Assembly: GCA_038222915.1 (NCBI GenBank)
Contig: JBBRHH010000299.1
Location: forward strand, 1 to 7,381
DNA from: JBBRHH01 sp038222915
Lineage (GTDB): Bacteria > Planctomycetota > Phycisphaerae > Tepidisphaerales > Tepidisphaeraceae
Direction of reading: 5' to 3'
DNA length: 7,381 nt
Below are positions 5,148-7,381 of the stretch, one piece after another (the stretch's first letter is position 1; every line of letters starts with the position of its first letter). The position numbers and the translations under genes are program-made. The notes under the pieces were generated by a model that was given only the letters and a program-made list of their open reading frames with translations, did not search any database and was not told where the DNA came from.

Positions 5148-6290
5148 ATGGCCGGATCACGTTGCTGGTTAATTTCGCTGCTCTTAGTTGTGCTCCTTTC
5201 CGCATCGATTGCCCGTGCCGAGGCGCCGGCGAAGTCCGCGGGAACACTCTACCTGGTTGCCGTCGCCATCAATCAGAACGGCATCGGCAAATCCGACGAG
5301 AGCATCGATGATTTCAACTGGTGCGCCACCGAACTGGTCACGGAGTTCCGGCGGGAAAGCACCAGTCTCTTCAAGACGGTGAAGACTTTTCCCATCACGG
5401 GCGCCAAAGCCACGCGGGAACAACTCTTCGCGCGTCTCAACGCGGTCAAGGCCAGCGCCACGCCCGACGACGTCGTCTTTTTCTACATGGGGATGCACGG
5501 CGGCACCGACCCGAAGGACGGCTGGAGCGTTGGGCTGGCGGGGGACAAGGGAGTGGGCGGCAAGGAGCTTAAGGAGCTCCTCGGGCAATTCAACTGCCAG
5601 GTTGTCTGCCTGATCGAGACCTGCGGCAGCGGCGGTTTTGCCCGGCCGCACAAGAACGACATCGCGCTGCCTCCCAACTGCACGGCGCTGTGCTGCTGCC
5701 GCGCCAAGCAGGGTGCGAGCAACGAGCTGGATATTGCCGTCGGCGAAGCGCTTCAAGGCCGCGCCGATTTCGATCACAACGGCGTCATCCAACTCGAGGA
5801 AGTCATCAAGTATGTCAAGCTCCGCTACGAGGCGAGCTTCGGCAAGGAGGGCGCTGACTGCGTGATCGTCAGCGCCAAGAATCCAACGGCCGCGCCTCTG
5901 GCGCAGGTTGCCAAGAACATGGTTGCGATTTTTCACGAAGGGGGATGGTACTCAGGCCTGCTCGAAGCAAAGGACGGAGACGACTACAAGGTCCGTGTCA
6001 CCGGCTTCAACAATGGCGACCCCAAGTATGGCTGGTACGTCACCAATAAGGTCAAGCGAGATGAGATCGTCCTCCCCGATGAAGGCCCGCCGCTCATCGT
6101 CGAGCAGAACGGCACATGGTACTGCGCCCGGCAGATCGGAACGGCTGGGAAGGAGATCAAGGTGAAGTATGTGGGCTACGACGAAGAGGAAACTGTCACG
6201 TCGTCGCGCGTCAAATACCCCGCTTTTGTCGATCCCACCGCCGAGACTGCCCAGACCAAACGCAAGACCAGCCGGCGCAGTGCGAAATGA
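5148..6290 (+). CDS. Exported caspase-fold (peptidase C14/metacaspase-like) protein with EF-hand loop and tandem SH3/Tudor-like repeats
   Basis: This 380-residue protein is a likely cysteine endopeptidase of the caspase/metacaspase clan. A Sec signal peptide occupies residues 1-24 (hydrophobic core 7-20, cleavage ARA/EAP). The caspase fold covers about 32-258: first strand GTLYLVAVAIN (32-42), catalytic His117 in MGMHGG (114-119), catalytic Cys159 in IETCGSGG (156-163, matching the usual D-x-C-x-SG), and TALCCCRAKQGASNE (179-193), equivalent to the strand and pocket after the cysteine. An exact EF-hand loop, D207-x-D209-x-N211-G212-x-I214-x-x-x-E218, follows; similar acidic loops occur in many bacterial C14 proteins and may bind calcium. 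The C-terminus holds two similar units, WYSGLLEAKDGDDYKVRVTGF (starts 267; unit about 264-308) and WYCARQ...IKVKYVGYDEEE (about 322-357), resembling SH3/Tudor/Agenet barrels, then a basic tail (369-380). Codon use ends in C, unlike the other plus-strand genes. Substrate and maturation are unknown. Confidence 0.85.
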   Translation: MAGSRCWLISLLLVVLLSASIARAEAPAKSAGTLYLVAVAINQNGIGKSDESIDDFNWCATELVTEFRRESTSLFKTVKTFPITGAKATREQLFARLNAVKASATPDDVVFFYMGMHGGTDPKDGWSVGLAGDKGVGGKELKELLGQFNCQVVCLIETCGSGGFARPHKNDIALPPNCTALCCCRAKQGASNELDIAVGEALQGRADFDHNGVIQLEEVIKYVKLRYEASFGKEGADCVIVSAKNPTAAPLAQVAKNMVAIFHEGGWYSGLLEAKDGDDYKVRVTGFNNGDPKYGWYVTNKVKRDEIVLPDEGPPLIVEQNGTWYCARQIGTAGKEIKVKYVGYDEEETVTSSRVKYPAFVDPTAETAQTKRKTSRRSAK

Positions 6291-6292
6291 GG

Positions 6293-7381
6293 TTATTTTC
6301 GCCGGGCGGGTTCGGATTCGAATAGGGGGTTGTTGATGGAGAGTTTCAGGGTTGGGGAGGCGGCTGCGTCGCCGTCGTTGCGGGGTTCGAGTTCTAGGGG
6401 GTCGGCGAGTGGGGCATCGGCGGGGGCTACGTCGGGGCGGTAGAGGCGGCCGCCGAAGCCTTTTAGATATTCGGTCCAGTTGCCTTCTGCGCCGGCTTTG
6501 CTTTCGCCTCGGGTTGCGCCGAGGGCCATCATGAGTTTGGCGTCCATGTTTTCGATGATGTGGACTGCAATGGCTTCGGGGCTGCTGGGGATGCGGGCTG
6601 CGCCGAATTCGGGGACGCCGTGGTGGGAGAGGATGATGTGCTGGACGACATCGATGAGATTCTGAGGGATTTTTTCGCCGAGCATGGTTTCGGCGACTTC
6701 GCGTTTTTGTTCGACCCAGATGGCGGATTTGACGATGTGGCCGACGAGTTGGCCGCCGTCGGTGTAGCCGAAGGAGCAGTCGTAGCGGAGTTCCCAGGTT
6801 TTGGCGATGTCGTGGAGGAAGATGCCGGCGATGACGAGATCGCGGTTGAGGCCGGGGTAGAATTTGACGACGGCGTCGGCGACTTCGATGGCGTTGAGGG
6901 TGTGTTCGAGGAGGCCGCCGATGAAGGCGTGGTGGAAGGTCATGGCGGCGGGGGCCTTGCAGAAGTCGGCCATCAGTTTTTCATCGTCGAGGTAGGCGTG
7001 GATGAGGGCGGCGAGGTGGCGGTTCTGGATGCTGCCGAGGATCTCGGCGAGCTTGGCGCACATCGCGTTGATGTTTTTGTCGGTGTGGGGGATGAGGTCG
7101 GCGACTTCGAAGGTGCCGTCTTTGGCCGGCCACATTTGTTCGATGATGAACTGGAGGTTGTTCTGGTAGTTTTCGACGCGGCCGCGAACTTTCAGGAAGC
7201 CGGATTCGGGGATGGCGTTGAAGGTATCGCGGGTGGCGTTCCACATGCGGGCGGTGACCTGGGTGGAGCGGTCGGAGATGAAGGCCTTGATGAAGTATTT
7301 TCCGGTAGTGGAGGCGGAGAATTGCTTGCCGGTGAGGACGTAGACGTCTTCAAGGACGTCGCCTGGGGCGCAGTCGGAGAG
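6293..7381 (-). CDS. yhaM: YhaM-family 3'-5' exoribonuclease (OB fold plus HD domain), 5' end outside the window
   Basis: This is a 362-residue visible part of a cytoplasmic HD-superfamily nuclease resembling YhaM, which degrades RNA (and single-stranded DNA) 3' to 5' using a metal. An ATG at 7246 is internal: the frame stays open to the right edge and the 45 codons there encode the family's N-terminal OB-fold start (a PGD motif, then VYVLTGKQ and KYFIKAFISDRSTQVTARMW), so the true start lies outside, probably close by. The HD domain follows, numbered on the visible part: HH150-151 with IGGLLEH ending at His160, the HD pair 190-191 in GIFLHDIAK, HH253-254 in HIILSHHG, and Asp280 in IENMDAKL. 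This is the full metal-binding set. The C-terminal 50 residues are Pro/Ala/Asp-rich and look disordered. The gene is convergent with the caspase-like gene, with only two bases between the stops and no room for a terminator. Confidence 0.87.
   Translation of the reverse strand, partial: LSDCAPGDVLEDVYVLTGKQFSASTTGKYFIKAFISDRSTQVTARMWNATRDTFNAIPESGFLKVRGRVENYQNNLQFIIEQMWPAKDGTFEVADLIPHTDKNINAMCAKLAEILGSIQNRHLAALIHAYLDDEKLMADFCKAPAAMTFHHAFIGGLLEHTLNAIEVADAVVKFYPGLNRDLVIAGIFLHDIAKTWELRYDCSFGYTDGGQLVGHIVKSAIWVEQKREVAETMLGEKIPQNLIDVVQHIILSHHGVPEFGAARIPSSPEAIAVHIIENMDAKLMMALGATRGESKAGAEGNWTEYLKGFGGRLYRPDVAPADAPLADPLELEPRNDGDAAASPTLKLSINNPLFESEPARRK

Noticed and set aside
5048..5311. Plus-strand small frame starting at 5048, overlapping the caspase gene start
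   Set aside because: It has no ribosome binding site, its composition looks random, and most of it overlaps the caspase gene in another frame.
5184..5936. Minus-strand frame (250 codons) opposite the caspase-like gene
   Set aside because: No recognisable motifs. The plus strand has the catalytic His/Cys motifs and a signal peptide.
7244..7246. ATG at 7246 as the start of the YhaM-like gene
   Set aside because: The 45 codons further upstream to the window edge encode the OB-fold beginning typical of the family, so this Met is internal.

Overview
The window is a high-GC bacterial chromosomal segment that fits Planctomycetota best; a related phylum such as Verrucomicrobiota cannot be excluded. 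The grounds are a DUF1552 protein followed by a coupled secreted protein, a coiled-coil OprP/OprO-type porin, an exported caspase-fold protein, and a YhaM-like HD exoribonuclease. No RNA genes, CRISPR array, insertion sequence or integrase was seen.

Layout, left to right. (1) 1-2329, plus strand: the 3' part of a DUF1552 gene, whose start lies outside the window, overlaps by four bases (ATGA) an exported protein of unknown function. (2) 2355-3226, plus strand: a self-contained type II toxin-antitoxin module. It has its own promoter with a palindrome between the -35 and -10 boxes, a RelE/HigB-like toxin that appears to be read from a leaderless message, an XRE-type antitoxin, and a hairpin that closes the unit and separates it from the convergent porin gene. 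(3) 3255-5001, minus strand: an outer-membrane porin starting at a GTG with a strong ribosome binding site. A near-consensus promoter lies about 260 bases upstream, so the leader is long. (4) 5148-6290, plus strand: an exported caspase-fold (C14/metacaspase-like) protein with a His/Cys dyad, a canonical EF-hand loop and two C-terminal SH3/Tudor-like repeats. (5) 6293-7381, minus strand: a YhaM-family OB-fold plus HD-domain 3'-5' exoribonuclease. It is convergent with the caspase gene, with a 2-base gap, and runs off the right edge.

The genes do not form one pathway. Outer-membrane and exported proteins dominate (the unknown partner, the porin, the caspase-like protein and probably DUF1552), with a toxin-antitoxin cassette between two of them. 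A window-wide pattern is worth noting: the plus strand is strongly G-rich over C, whichever strand is coding, across the DUF1552/partner, porin and YhaM regions. The caspase gene breaks this pattern clearly and the toxin-antitoxin genes do so mildly, which suggests recent arrival or inversion of those segments. The most unusual single object is the caspase-like protein with its C-terminal Tudor/SH3-like pair.
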